57,516 nt of DNA from Burkholderiales bacterium (GCA_029268225.1 JAJUGJ010000020.1:1-57516), one strand, 5' to 3'. Counted from the stretch's first letter, positions 1 through 9,711 are shown. Numbers and translations are program-made. Notes: generated by a model not told the origin, from the letters alone.

Positions 1-1697
1 ATACCATTGGCTATATGCAGGAAGATCCCGGTTATAACCGCTTCTTCAGCTATATCTCGTTGTTTACCTTCTCCATGCTGATGCTGGTGATGAGCAACAA
101 CTTCATGCAGCTCTTCTTCGGCTGGGAAGCCGTGGGCCTGGTGTCCTACCTGCTGATCGGCTTCTGGTACACCCGTCCCACCGCCATCTTCGCCAACATG
201 AAGGCCTTCCTGGTGAACCGGGTCGGTGACTTCGGCTTCATCCTGGGTATCGGCCTGGTGCTGGCTCACTTCGGCTCCCTGGATTATGCCACCGTGTTTG
301 CCAAGGCGCCGGAATTCGCCAATACCACCATCAATATCTGGGGTGCGGCCGACTGGTCCCTGATGACCGTGGTCTGTATCTGCCTGTTCATCGGCGCCAT
401 GGGTAAGTCTGCCCAGGTTCCCCTGCATGTGTGGCTGCCTGACTCCATGGAAGGCCCGACCCCCATTTCCGCCCTGATTCACGCGGCAACCATGGTGACG
501 GCCGGTATCTTCATGGTCTCGCGCATGTCGCCGCTGTTCGAGCTGTCGGACGCCGCACTGAACTTCATCGTGATCATCGGTTCGATCACCGCGCTGTTCA
601 TGGGCTTCCTGGGCATCATCCAGAACGACATCAAGCGTGTGGTGGCCTACTCCACGCTGTCGCAGCTGGGTTACATGACCGTGGCGCTGGGCGTTTCCGC
701 CTACAGCGTCGGCATGTTTCACGTGATGACCCACGCCTTCTTCAAGGCCCTGCTGTTCCTCGGCGCCGGTTCCGTGATCATCGGCATGCACCACGATCAG
801 GACATCCGCAACATGGGTGGTCTGTGGAAGCGCATGCCCATCACCTGGATCACCTTCCTGCTGGCCAACCTGGCCCTGATCGGCACGCCGTTCTTCTCGG
901 GTTACTTCTCGAAGGACTCGATCATCATGGCGGTCGAGGCCAGCAACCTGCCGGCGGCCGGTTTCGCCCAGTTCGCGGTGCTGGCTGGCGTGTTCGTCAC
1001 GGCGTTCTACAGCTTCCGTGTCTACTTCCTGGTCTTCCACGGCAAGGAACACTTCCATCACAAGCCCTTCCCGGGTGAACACGATCACCACGACGACGAC
1101 CACGGCCATGCCCATGAGCCGCACGAGTCGCCTTGGGTGGTGACGGCCCCCCTGGTGCTGCTGGCCATCCCCTCTGTGGTGATCGGTTTCCTGACGGTGG
1201 GTCCGCTGCTGTTCGGTGACTTCCTGAAGTCGGCCGTGTTTGTCGACGCAGCCAAGCATCCGGCCATGTCCGAGTTGGCCCACCACTTCCATGGCGCGAC
1301 CGCGATGGCCCTGCATGGCTTCCAGGCCCCGCCGTTCTGGCTGGCCCTGGCGGGTGTGATCACGGCTTACGTGTTCTACATGGTGGCGCCTCAGATCCCG
1401 GCCACCCTGGCCAAGGTGCTGCGTCCGCTGATCGTGATCGGCGAGAACAAGTACTTCCTGGACTGGTTCAACGAGAAGGTCCTCGCCGCCGGAGCGCGAC
1501 TGATTGGTCGCATCTTCTGGAAGGTGGGTGACGTGGCGCTGATCGACGGCCTGGTCGTCAATGGCTCTGCCAAGCTGGTGGGTCTGATTGGCTCGCTGAC
1601 TCGCCTGTTCCAGACGGGTTACCTCTATCACTACGCGCTGGTCATGATCCTGGGGGTGCTCGCCCTCATGACGTGGTTCGTGTTCCTGCAGCACTGA
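1..1697 (+). CDS. nuoL: NADH-quinone oxidoreductase subunit L (5' end outside window)
   Basis: Membrane proton-pumping subunit of respiratory complex I. The reading frame is open from base 3, so the N-terminus lies before the window; about 564 C-terminal residues are visible. The antiporter-like core is clear, including VPLHVWLPDSMEGPTP and the polar-helix region around FFKALLFLGAGSVI. The C-terminal part carries the expected long amphipathic segment and final membrane helix. A His/Asp-rich loop (HHDDDHGHAHEPHE) lies at about 1080-1125; similar loops are, as far as I recall, common in betaproteobacterial NuoL. nuoM follows after 16 bases, so this is the distal end of the nuo operon. Confidence 0.97.
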   Translation, partial: TIGYMQEDPGYNRFFSYISLFTFSMLMLVMSNNFMQLFFGWEAVGLVSYLLIGFWYTRPTAIFANMKAFLVNRVGDFGFILGIGLVLAHFGSLDYATVFAKAPEFANTTINIWGAADWSLMTVVCICLFIGAMGKSAQVPLHVWLPDSMEGPTPISALIHAATMVTAGIFMVSRMSPLFELSDAALNFIVIIGSITALFMGFLGIIQNDIKRVVAYSTLSQLGYMTVALGVSAYSVGMFHVMTHAFFKALLFLGAGSVIIGMHHDQDIRNMGGLWKRMPITWITFLLANLALIGTPFFSGYFSKDSIIMAVEASNLPAAGFAQFAVLAGVFVTAFYSFRVYFLVFHGKEHFHHKPFPGEHDHHDDDHGHAHEPHESPWVVTAPLVLLAIPSVVIGFLTVGPLLFGDFLKSAVFVDAAKHPAMSELAHHFHGATAMALHGFQAPPFWLALAGVITAYVFYMVAPQIPATLAKVLRPLIVIGENKYFLDWFNEKVLAAGARLIGRIFWKVGDVALIDGLVVNGSAKLVGLIGSLTRLFQTGYLYHYALVMILGVLALMTWFVFLQH

Positions 1698-1713
1698 GCG
1701 CGAGGACCGGTTC

Positions 1714-3201
1714 ATGCAAACAACCTCCAATATCCTCTCTCTGGCCATCTGGATTCCGGTGGCTTTCGGGATCCTGTTGCTCGTGGCTGGCCGTCAGCAA
1801 CATGCCGGCATCGCCCGCTGGATCGCGTTGATCGGTTCGGTCATCAGCTTCCTGGTGACCCTGCCTTTGATGACGGACTTCAACACCACGACGGCAGCGA
1901 TGCAGTTCGTCGAGAAGGCCGCCTGGATTGAGCGCTTCAATGTGTTCTACCACCTGGGTGTCGACGGCATCTCGATGTGGTTCGTCCCGCTGACCGCTTT
2001 CATCACGATCATCGTGGTGCTGGCCGGCTGGGAAGTCATTGAAGACCGTCCGCACCAGTACTACGGCGCCTTCCTGATCCTGTCGGGTCTGATGGTCGGT
2101 GTGTTCTCGGCGCTCGACGGCATGCTGTTCTACGTGTTCTTCGAGGCCACGCTGATCCCGATGTACATCATCATCGGTATCTGGGGCGGTCCGCGTCGCG
2201 TGTACGCTGCCTTCAAGTTCTTCCTGTACACCTTGCTCGGTTCCCTGCTGATGCTGATCGCGCTGGTCTACCTGTACTACAAGTCGGGTGGCAGCTTCGA
2301 CATCCTGACCTGGCACAAGCTCCCGCTGCCGTTCACGCCGCAAGCCTTGCTGTTCTGCGCCTTCTTCGCTGCTTTTGCCGTGAAGGTGCCGATGTGGCCG
2401 GTGCACACCTGGTTGCCGGACGCTCACGTGGAAGCCCCCACCGGTGGCTCCATCGTGCTGGCCGCGATCATGCTGAAGCTGGGTTGCTACGGTTTCCTGC
2501 GTTTCATGCTGCCGATCGTGCCGGATGCCTCGCATCAGTTCGCGCCGATCGTCATTGGTCTGTCACTGATCGGTGTGATCTACATCGGTCTGGTGGCCAT
2601 GGTCCAGCAGGACATGAAGAAGCTGGTGGCCTACTCGTCCATCGCACACATGGGTTTCGTGACCCTGGGCTTCTTCATCTTCAATGAGCTGGGCATCGTC
2701 GGTGGCCTGGTGCAGATGATTGCCCACGGCTTCGTGTCGGGCGCCATGTTCTTCAGCATCGGCGTGTTGTACGACCGCGTGCACTCGCGTGAAATCGCCA
2801 GCTACGGCGGTGTGGTCAACACCATGCCCAAGTTCGCGGCCTTCGCCTTGCTGTTCTCGATGGCCAATTGCGGCCTGCCGGGTACCGCTGGTTTCGTGGG
2901 TGAGTGGCTGGTGATCCTGGGTGCCGTCGAGTACGACTTCCTGATCGGCTTGCTGGCCGCCACCGCCCTGATCTTCGGCGCAGCGTACACCCTGTGGATG
3001 TACAAGCGTGTGTACTTCGGTGCCGTGACCAACGACCACGTGCGCGAGCTGAAGGACATCAACGCCCGCGAATTCCTGATTCTGGCCGTGCTGGCGGCCG
3101 CCGTGCTGTGGATGGGCCTGCAGCCCAAGCCCTTCACCGACGTGATGCACGTTTCGGTGACGGAGCTGATCAAGCACGTCTCCCTGAGCAAGTTGAACTA
3201 A
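1714..3201 (+). CDS. nuoM: NADH-quinone oxidoreductase subunit M
   Basis: Antiporter-like proton-pumping membrane subunit of complex I. The 495-residue length is normal. The diagnostic segment HTWLPDAHVEAPTGGSIVLA is present at about residues 230-249, followed by the MLKLGCYGF helix, and the protein is hydrophobic throughout with about 13-14 predicted helices. It sits between nuoL and nuoN with short gaps, as expected for one transcript. Nothing is missing or interrupted. Confidence 0.98.
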   Translation: MQTTSNILSLAIWIPVAFGILLLVAGRQQHAGIARWIALIGSVISFLVTLPLMTDFNTTTAAMQFVEKAAWIERFNVFYHLGVDGISMWFVPLTAFITIIVVLAGWEVIEDRPHQYYGAFLILSGLMVGVFSALDGMLFYVFFEATLIPMYIIIGIWGGPRRVYAAFKFFLYTLLGSLLMLIALVYLYYKSGGSFDILTWHKLPLPFTPQALLFCAFFAAFAVKVPMWPVHTWLPDAHVEAPTGGSIVLAAIMLKLGCYGFLRFMLPIVPDASHQFAPIVIGLSLIGVIYIGLVAMVQQDMKKLVAYSSIAHMGFVTLGFFIFNELGIVGGLVQMIAHGFVSGAMFFSIGVLYDRVHSREIASYGGVVNTMPKFAAFALLFSMANCGLPGTAGFVGEWLVILGAVEYDFLIGLLAATALIFGAAYTLWMYKRVYFGAVTNDHVRELKDINAREFLILAVLAAAVLWMGLQPKPFTDVMHVSVTELIKHVSLSKLN

Positions 3202-3214
3202 GGGCCGACACAAA

Positions 3215-4696
3215 ATGACTGATTTGAACTGGCTCGCGGTGACCCCCGAGATCGTCCTGCTGGGCATGGCCTGCGTGGTGGCGATCATGGATCTGTTCGT
3301 CACCTGTCCGCAACGCAAGCCCACCTACTTCCTGACCATGCTGTCGCTGGCGGTCGTGGCGGGTCTGCACCTCAGCGCGCTCGACAGCGGCACTTCGGTC
3401 TACGCCATGCAGCGCATGGTGGTCACCGACCCGATGGGGCACCTGTTGTCCTTGTGCGCCACGCTGGCCGTGATGGGCACACTGGTGTACGCCCAGGGCT
3501 ACGCTGGCAGCCGTGATCTGCTCAAGGGGGAGTTGTTCTCGTTGAGCATGCTGTCGCTGCTGGGCATCTCGATCATGATCATCGGCAACAACTTCCTGAC
3601 CATCTACCTGGGTCTGGAACTGATGTCGCTGTCGCTGTACGCCCTGGTGGCGCTGCGTCGTGATCACGTTCAGTCGACTGAAGCCGCCATGAAGTACTTT
3701 GTGCTGGGCGCGCTGGCTTCGGGCTTCCTGCTCTACGGTCTGTCGATGATGTACGGTGCCACCGGTTCGCTGGATCTGGCTGCCGTCTATCAGGCCACGT
3801 TGACTGGCGAAATCAACAAGCAGGTGCTGGCCTTTGGTGTCGTGTTCATCGTTGCTGGTCTGGCCTTCAAGCTGGGTGTGGTGCCGTTCCACATGTGGGT
3901 GCCTGACGTCTACCAAGGCGCTCCGACGGCCGTGACCCTGTTGGTTGCTGGTGCGCCGAAGCTGGCTGCGTTCGCGATCACCATCCGCCTGCTGGTGGAA
4001 GGCCTGATCAACAGTGCCACCGATTGGCAGCAGATGCTGATGATCCTGGCCGTGGCTTCCATGGCCGTGGGTAACATGGCGGCCATTGCGCAGAGCAACC
4101 TCAAGCGCATGCTGGCCTACTCGGGTATCGCGCAACTGGGCTTCATGCTGTTGGGTTTCATCCCCAGCGTGGTGGCGGGCAACACGGTGTCGGCTGGCAA
4201 CGGCTACGGCTCCTCGCTGTTCTACGTGTTGACCTACGTGCTGACGACCCTGGGAACCTTCGGCCTGATCATGGTGCTGTCGCGTCCGGGCTTCGAGTCG
4301 GAAGAGATTGCTGACCTGGCCGGCTTGCACAAGCGCAGCCCGATGCTGGCTGGCGTGATGGCCGTGTTCATGTTCTCGCTGGCCGGCATTCCCCCGACGG
4401 TGGGCTTCTACGCCAAGCTGGCTGTGCTGCAGTCGCTGATCACGACCAACTCGCCGGTGTTGCTGGTGGTGTCCATCGTGGCCGTGATGCTGTCGCTGAT
4501 TGCCGCCTTCTACTATCTGCGTGTCGTCAAGGTCATGTACTTTGACGAACCGGCGGCCCAGGCTCCGGCCATCCAGCGCGGTGCCGCGTCGACCCTGTTG
4601 TCGCTCAATGCACTGGCTGTGCTGGCCCTCGGCGTTCTGCCTGGCGCGCTGATGACCTTGTGCGCCAACGTGATCACCCAGTCTCTCGCAGGATGA
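3215..4696 (+). CDS. nuoN: NADH-quinone oxidoreductase subunit N
   Basis: Third antiporter-like membrane subunit of complex I (493 aa). The hallmark PFHMWVPDVYQGAPTAVT lies near residue 225, and the lysine-bearing helix NLKRMLAYSGIAQLGF follows. The start lies 13 bases after nuoM. This is the last canonical nuo gene; DUF2818 follows 39 bases later in the same direction. Confidence 0.98.
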   Translation: MTDLNWLAVTPEIVLLGMACVVAIMDLFVTCPQRKPTYFLTMLSLAVVAGLHLSALDSGTSVYAMQRMVVTDPMGHLLSLCATLAVMGTLVYAQGYAGSRDLLKGELFSLSMLSLLGISIMIIGNNFLTIYLGLELMSLSLYALVALRRDHVQSTEAAMKYFVLGALASGFLLYGLSMMYGATGSLDLAAVYQATLTGEINKQVLAFGVVFIVAGLAFKLGVVPFHMWVPDVYQGAPTAVTLLVAGAPKLAAFAITIRLLVEGLINSATDWQQMLMILAVASMAVGNMAAIAQSNLKRMLAYSGIAQLGFMLLGFIPSVVAGNTVSAGNGYGSSLFYVLTYVLTTLGTFGLIMVLSRPGFESEEIADLAGLHKRSPMLAGVMAVFMFSLAGIPPTVGFYAKLAVLQSLITTNSPVLLVVSIVAVMLSLIAAFYYLRVVKVMYFDEPAAQAPAIQRGAASTLLSLNALAVLALGVLPGALMTLCANVITQSLAG

Positions 4697-4735
4697 CGTT
4701 GACATGATGATGACCTTGCGTCGTCGTGAAGCACC

Positions 4736-5041
4736 ATGACGGGCCTTGTGCCCGCATGGGCTGTGCTTCTGGTGCTGTTGGCCGCGTTGATCGCGGCCAA
4801 TTTGCCTTTTCTGAACGAGCGCTTGTTCGTGCTCGGCCCACGTCGCGCGCCGAAGTCGGTGGCGTGGCGCTTGCTGGAATTGCTGGTTCTGGGCACGCTG
4901 GTGGCTTTGTTGGGCCGTGCGCTCGAAGGCCATCTGGGCCGTGTCAGCCCGCTGCGCTGGGAGTTTGTCGCAGTGTGGTTGTGCGTGTTCCTGACCTTGG
5001 CGTTTCCCGGCTTCGTATGGCGCTATCTGCGCAAGCACTGA
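4736..5041 (+). CDS. DUF2818 family small membrane protein
   Basis: A 101-residue protein with three hydrophobic segments (about residues 5-25, 45-62 and 72-95) separated by basic loops. It matches the DUF2818 family, small inner-membrane proteins known to follow nuoN in Burkholderiales. No biochemical role is established. Position alone suggests a link with complex I, perhaps assembly or stability, but this is inference. The ATG at 4736 gives the full family-length protein. Confidence 0.85.
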   Translation: MTGLVPAWAVLLVLLAALIAANLPFLNERLFVLGPRRAPKSVAWRLLELLVLGTLVALLGRALEGHLGRVSPLRWEFVAVWLCVFLTLAFPGFVWRYLRKH

Positions 5042-5077
5042 GCAGGGGATCACTTCCCCTGTGCCGATGTGTTCACC

Positions 5078-5692
5078 ATGTCTGACGCTGTGACTCCTCC
5101 TTCATCCGGGTGCGCCCCCCAAGACGATGCACACCTGCGCGAAGACACACTGACCTCCGAGTCGGTGTACCGTGGGCATTTCCTGGAGCTGCGTCGCGAC
5201 CGGGTGGCCTTGCCAGATGGACGGGAAGCCACGCGTGAGTATGTGGTGCACCCCGGTGCCGTGATGGTGGTCGCGATGCTGCCAGACGGCCGTCTGGTGA
5301 TGGAGCGGCAGTACCGCTACCCGGTGCGGCAGACCATGATCGAGTTTCCGGCTGGCAAGCTGGACGCCGGGGAGGGCGGTTTGGCCTGCGCGCAGCGTGA
5401 GTTGCTGGAGGAAACAGGCTACCGCGCTCGCCGCTGGGCCAAGGCCGGGGTCATGCATCCGGTGATCGGCTATGCGACCGAGGTCATTGAGGTCTGGTTT
5501 GCCGATGAGTTGAGCCTGGGAGACCGGCAGCTCGACGAAGGCGAGTTTCTGGATGTCTTCACCGCGACGCAGCAGGAGCTGGAGGACTGGATGCGTGATG
5601 GCCTGTTGACCGACGCGAAAACCGTGGTCGGGATGATGTGGCTGCTGCAGTGGCGTGCGGGTCGCTGGCCTCTGCAATGGCAGACGGTGTGA
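5078..5692 (+). CDS. NUDIX hydrolase, ADP-ribose pyrophosphatase type
   Basis: A 204-residue hydrolase of nucleoside-diphosphate-linked substrates. The NUDIX box is complete: GKLDAGE, seven residues, then RELLEETGY (about residues 92-115). The flanking WFADELSLG and the C-terminal helices fit the ADP-ribose/NudF-like group. I chose ATG 5078 rather than GTG 5069, which adds only three residues. It lies 36 bases after DUF2818 in the same direction. The substrate is inferred from family resemblance only. Confidence 0.88.
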   Translation: MSDAVTPPSSGCAPQDDAHLREDTLTSESVYRGHFLELRRDRVALPDGREATREYVVHPGAVMVVAMLPDGRLVMERQYRYPVRQTMIEFPAGKLDAGEGGLACAQRELLEETGYRARRWAKAGVMHPVIGYATEVIEVWFADELSLGDRQLDEGEFLDVFTATQQELEDWMRDGLLTDAKTVVGMMWLLQWRAGRWPLQWQTV

Positions 5693-5714
5693 GTGGCCTA
5701 GCGGGACTCTGACC

Positions 5715-6266
5715 ATGCTGGTGGTGGATCTACATTGCGCACACGGCCATCATTTCGAAGGCTGGTTTGCGTCGTCGGACGACTTGGCATCGCAGCAGGC
5801 ACGCGGTTTGGTGAGCTGCCCCGTTTGCGGCGATCGCGAGGTGGTGCGGCGCCCCTCGGCCCCGCATCTGAATGTGTCACACCTGAAAACTGACACCGCG
5901 CCGGTCCCATCGCGTCGGATGGCGACGCAGCAGGGAGGGGCGGCGATACCGGGTTCGTTGCCCTCCGATCGCCCACCGGTGGCCGCGCCTGACGGTGCTG
6001 TCGAGCAAGCCATGCCGGCCAGCCCGGAGGAGGCGATCCGCGCCTTGCAGGCTGCGTATTTGCAGGTGGTGCGCCACGTGGTCACCCACACGGAAGACGT
6101 CGGTGAGCGGTTTGCCGAAGAGGCGCGCAGCATCCACCACGGCGATGCGCCTGAACGCCCGATCCGTGGTCAGACGTCACCCGAGGAGCGTGAGGCCCTG
6201 CGGGACGAGGGCATTGAGGTGCTGAGCCTGCCCATTCCGGAAGGGCTCAAGGGACCGCTGCAGTGA
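5715..6266 (+). CDS. DUF1178 family protein
   Basis: A 183-residue protein starting MLVVDLHCAHGHHFEGWF. It matches DUF1178, small proteins with an N-terminal CxxGHxFEGWF segment and a following CPVCG pair, which together could form a zinc ribbon. The C-terminal half carries the family segment GERFAEEARSIHHGDAPERP. The function of the family is unknown. An in-frame GTG at 5655 would extend the protein backwards into the NUDIX gene, so the ATG at 5715 is preferred. The next gene is convergent. Confidence 0.88.
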   Translation: MLVVDLHCAHGHHFEGWFASSDDLASQQARGLVSCPVCGDREVVRRPSAPHLNVSHLKTDTAPVPSRRMATQQGGAAIPGSLPSDRPPVAAPDGAVEQAMPASPEEAIRALQAAYLQVVRHVVTHTEDVGERFAEEARSIHHGDAPERPIRGQTSPEEREALRDEGIEVLSLPIPEGLKGPLQ

Positions 6267-6327
6267 GCGGTGGGTGGGCGCGGTGGGGGCCGCTCATGTG
6301 AGCGTCTGCAGACCGTCCCCACGCCCT

Positions 6328-7803
6328 TCAAGGCACCATGCGACCTGGATTGAGTCGGTTCTCGGGGTCGAGCGCCTGCTTGATCGCGCGCATCCAGGCG
6401 GTGCGTGTCGCACTTTGCCGTTGGCCCAGTTCTGTCCGTTTGAGTTGCCCAATGCCGTGTTCGGCCGACATCGTGCCGCCCAGACTCAAGGCCAGGTCGT
6501 ACACCAAGGCGTGGATGCGGGACTCATGTTGGGCCAGAAAGGTCTCGGTGGCCATGTCAGCCGGGGCCTGCACGTTGTAGTGCAGGTTGCCGTCACCCAG
6601 GTGGCCAAAGCACACGATGCGACAGCCTGGCACCGCTTGTTGCAAGGCGGCTTCGGCTTGCGCGACGAACGTGGGCACGCGGGAGGTGAGCACCGCGATG
6701 TCGTGCTTGACCATGTGGCCCTCCATCTTCTCGGCCATGGGAATGCTCTCTCGCAGGGTCCACATGGCGCGGTACTGCCCGTCGGTATGCGACAAGACGG
6801 CACGGCTGAGCAGGCCTTGCTGATGGGCATCGTCCAGCAGCGCTTCGAGGTCTTGCGTGAGTGTGGAGGAGGGGCCGGTGTCGCAGGTGTCGAGCAGGAC
6901 GGTCCAGGTGGGCAGCTCTGAATCTGCCGGTGTGAGCAGGGCGCGTGCGGCCTGGGCTTGCTCGGGCAAATGACGCAGCGCGAGCGCCAAGGTCGCCTGG
7001 TGCATGACTTCGAAGCCAGTGAGGCGCGCGTCGAGCCGGGTACGCGTGTGCTGCAGCAGGCTCACGCATTGCGCCAGGCTGTCGCAGCCGACCAGCGCAG
7101 CCTGATGCCGAGTGGGACGAGGATAGAGGCGCAAGGTGGCCGCGGTGATGATGGCGAGCGTGCCCTCGCTGCCAATCAGCAGGTCGCGCAGATCGTAGCC
7201 CGTGTTGTCCTTGCGCAGGCTCTTGAGGCCATCCCATATTTCGCCTTGGGCGGTGACGGCCTCCAGGCCCAGGCACAGTTCGCGGGCCGTGCCGTAGCGC
7301 AGCACCTGGGTGCCTCCCGCGTTGGTGGCGAGGTTGCCACCAATGGTGCAACTGCCCTCGGAGGCGAGGCTGAGCGGGAAGAGCAATCCCGCTGCGTCGG
7401 CCGCACCTTGCACGTCCGCTAGCAGGCAGCCCGCCTGAACGGTCATGGACAGGTTGGCGGCATCGACGTCCAGAACGCGGTTGAGGCGCTGGAGGTTGAG
7501 CACGATTTGCTGGCCGCTGTCGTCAGGTACCGAGCCACCGACCAAGCTGGTGTTGCCACCTTGGGGCACGATGCTGACGCGGTGACGGCCACACAAGCGA
7601 ACGACCTCGGCCACCTCTTGCGTATTGGCCGGGCACACGATGGCCAAAGCCTGGCCGCAATAGCGCTTGCGCCAGTCGACCTGATGGGCGTCCAGCGGGT
7701 CTTCGGGCGTGGGAATGCGCACCGCCGTGGCGCCGACAGTCTGGCGCAGGGCCTCAAGCAAGGCATCGAACTGGCCGCAAGGGGGCGACGGCGCGGCAGT
7801 CAT
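6328..7803 (-). CDS. FAD-linked oxidase (GlcD/D-2-hydroxyacid dehydrogenase type)
   Basis: A 491-residue flavoenzyme of the VAO/PCMH superfamily. The N-terminal FAD-binding domain holds VPQGGNTSLVGGSVPD near residues 88-103 and the GGNLATNAGG and IGSEGTLAIIT segments. The C-terminal FAD-oxidase domain ends with the usual ENRLNPGRMVP. Such proteins oxidise D-lactate, glycolate or D-2-hydroxyglutarate; the substrate cannot be read from sequence. Its start overlaps the stop of the upstream DUF2069 gene by four bases, so the two are translationally coupled. Confidence 0.92.
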   Translation of the reverse strand: MTAAPSPPCGQFDALLEALRQTVGATAVRIPTPEDPLDAHQVDWRKRYCGQALAIVCPANTQEVAEVVRLCGRHRVSIVPQGGNTSLVGGSVPDDSGQQIVLNLQRLNRVLDVDAANLSMTVQAGCLLADVQGAADAAGLLFPLSLASEGSCTIGGNLATNAGGTQVLRYGTARELCLGLEAVTAQGEIWDGLKSLRKDNTGYDLRDLLIGSEGTLAIITAATLRLYPRPTRHQAALVGCDSLAQCVSLLQHTRTRLDARLTGFEVMHQATLALALRHLPEQAQAARALLTPADSELPTWTVLLDTCDTGPSSTLTQDLEALLDDAHQQGLLSRAVLSHTDGQYRAMWTLRESIPMAEKMEGHMVKHDIAVLTSRVPTFVAQAEAALQQAVPGCRIVCFGHLGDGNLHYNVQAPADMATETFLAQHESRIHALVYDLALSLGGTMSAEHGIGQLKRTELGQRQSATRTAWMRAIKQALDPENRLNPGRMVP

Positions 7804-8273
7804 GCGGCAGCGTCCTTCTGCTCACCTTTCTTGGCCTTGGGGGGCAGCACGCGCAAGCGCATGCGGATGTAGACCGAGCACGCGGTGAACAAGAGCACGC
7901 TGAGCGCGACTTCGATGCCCGCCAGGATCTGAGATAGGCCGGCATCTCCCGTGGCGCGTACCACCCCTTCGGTGAAGTACAGCCAGATCAGCAAGGTGAG
8001 CCAACGGTAGGTGTAGAGGCGGTGCTTGAGCAGCCCGGCGATTCCCAGGCACAGGGGCAACACCTTGAGGGCCAGCATGCCGGTCCCCTGGGGCAGCGGG
8101 GCAAGCCAGAGCTCCCACGCGACACCCAGACCGATGAGGCTCACCAGCGTGGCCAGACACACGATGCGCAGGCGTTCGATGACGGCTCGGCGCTCGGGTG
8201 GATGGTGCGCGATGAAGGTGTCGGGGTCGCTGGACTCGTTATCGGTAGACGGGGGGGCGGATGAGGTGCTCAT
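7800..8273 (-). CDS. DUF2069 family membrane protein
   Basis: A 157-residue inner-membrane protein with about four hydrophobic segments and a basic C-terminal tail. The middle (LPLCLGIAGLLKHRLYTYRW then LIWLYFTEGVVRA) matches DUF2069, function unknown. I place the start at the ATG complementary to 8271-8273 (MSTSSAPP); a frame extension to 8336 adds 21 poorly conserved-looking residues. It shares a four-base overlap with the oxidase gene and is divergent from the YihY gene. Confidence 0.82.
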   Translation of the reverse strand: MSTSSAPPSTDNESSDPDTFIAHHPPERRAVIERLRIVCLATLVSLIGLGVAWELWLAPLPQGTGMLALKVLPLCLGIAGLLKHRLYTYRWLTLLIWLYFTEGVVRATGDAGLSQILAGIEVALSVLLFTACSVYIRMRLRVLPPKAKKGEQKDAAA

Positions 8274-8342
8274 GGGTGAAAAATCAGGCGCAGACGGTGG
8301 GAACAGCCCAGTTGGCGTGCGCATGGCTGGCATCATAGCCAG

Positions 8343-9584
8343 ATGACGTCACATTGGACTTTTTGGGAACGAGCCGGGCAACGGTGGACGCTGCTGGTGT
8401 CGACCTTGCAGCAGTGGCCCTGGCGCCAGACGTACGACACCTTGCGCCAGCGTTTTCGGGAGGATCGCCTGGGGCTGACGGCCGGCAGCCTGACGTTCAC
8501 GACCACGATTGCCGTGGTGCCTTTGTTCACAGTGATGCTGGCCCTGTTCAGCGCGTTTCCGGTGTTTGCGCGTTTTCGCAAGGTCTTGGAGCAGCAGGTG
8601 ATCCAGGGCCTGGTGCCGGATGCGATTGCCAAGCAGGTGTTGTTGTCGCTCACCAAGTTTGCGGGCAAGGCCAGCCAGTTGGGCGGCATGGGCATGATCT
8701 TGCTGGGCATCACGGCCATGGCCTTGATGCTCACGATTGACCACACCCTCAACGGCATCTGGCGGGTGCGGCGTACCCGGCCGATCACGCAAAGGGTGCT
8801 GGTGTACTGGGCGGCGTTGACCCTGGGGCCCTTGCTGTTGGGCGCCAGCTTGTGGGTCACGTCCTATCTGCTGTCGGCGTCTCGGGGGCTGGTGGACGAG
8901 TTGCCGGGCGGCGTGGGGCTGTTGCTGAGCCTGATTGTGTTCGCCTTGCAGACGGCGGGCTTTGCTGCCTTGTACCGCTATGTGCCCAACACCTTTGTGC
9001 GTTGGGATCATGCCTGGGGCGGCGCGGTGTTCACCTCGGTGGGGCTGGAGCTGGCTCAGAAAGGCCTGGCGCTTTACCTGTCGAAGGTGCCGGTGTACGC
9101 GACGATCTTTGGCGCGTTTGCCGCCGTGCCGATTTTGCTGGTCTGGATTTATCTGAGCTGGCTGATCTTGTTGATGGGGGCCGTGGTGGTGGCGTACACG
9201 CCCAGCTTGCTGTCGCAGGTGAAGCGTTGGCCGGACACGCCGGGTCATCGGTTTGCCTTGACCGTGGCCATCTTGAAGGCGCTGTGGGCCGTGCAGCACA
9301 GCCCGGAGCGCGGTATGAGCAACGAGGCGTTGGCGCGACAGCTGCGGACCGACCCCTTGCAGATCGAACCCTTGCTGGAGGCCTTGCAGAGTTTGGACTG
9401 GGTGGGGCTGCTGAGCGAGGAGGGAGATGACCATGGCGGGCGCTTCGTCTTGCTGTGTGACCCGGCAGCGACGCCCGCTGCGGCGCTGGTGAACGGGCTG
9501 CTGTTGCGCCGTGACGGGGTGACCGAAGGCTTTTGGGCCACAACTCGACTGGACTCTCTGGTTCTCGCAGAGTTGTTGCATTGA
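8343..9584 (+). CDS. YihY/virulence factor BrkB family membrane protein
   Basis: A 413-residue integral membrane protein of the YihY/BrkB family, once mis-named RNase BN. Six or so helices occupy residues 40-290, with the family segments GLTAGSLTFTTTIAVVPLFT and WIYLSWLILLMGAVVVA. The last 120 residues form a soluble tail resembling a winged-helix fold. Transport or membrane-organising roles are proposed for the family, but none is proven. No good ribosome-binding site precedes ATG 8343. The gene is divergent from DUF2069. Confidence 0.92.
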   Translation: MTSHWTFWERAGQRWTLLVSTLQQWPWRQTYDTLRQRFREDRLGLTAGSLTFTTTIAVVPLFTVMLALFSAFPVFARFRKVLEQQVIQGLVPDAIAKQVLLSLTKFAGKASQLGGMGMILLGITAMALMLTIDHTLNGIWRVRRTRPITQRVLVYWAALTLGPLLLGASLWVTSYLLSASRGLVDELPGGVGLLLSLIVFALQTAGFAALYRYVPNTFVRWDHAWGGAVFTSVGLELAQKGLALYLSKVPVYATIFGAFAAVPILLVWIYLSWLILLMGAVVVAYTPSLLSQVKRWPDTPGHRFALTVAILKALWAVQHSPERGMSNEALARQLRTDPLQIEPLLEALQSLDWVGLLSEEGDDHGGRFVLLCDPAATPAAALVNGLLLRRDGVTEGFWATTRLDSLVLAELLH

Positions 9585-9682
9585 GTTTGGACTGGGCTGA
9601 GTGCACATCAGGGTCTGCCCGCTGTTCAGATGGGCGGCACTCTGTCGCAATGGGGGTGTGGTGTGACATCCGGCACGAAGGC

Positions 9683-9711
9683 TTGATGTACACAGGGTGT
9701 GGGGCTATATT
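9683..9711 (+). promoter_or_regulatory. sigma70-type promoter of the CBS-domain gene
   Basis: TTGATG (9683-9688), a 17-base spacer, then TATATT (9706-9711). The start codon lies about 48 bases further on, preceded by GAGGAGGA. This is the best-matched housekeeping promoter in the host part of the window. Confidence 0.75.

Noticed and set aside
3170..5053. A 627-codon leftward frame opposite nuoN and DUF2818
   Set aside because: Its product is dominated by Gln, His and Arg, typical of the antisense of membrane-protein genes, and nuoN is certain.
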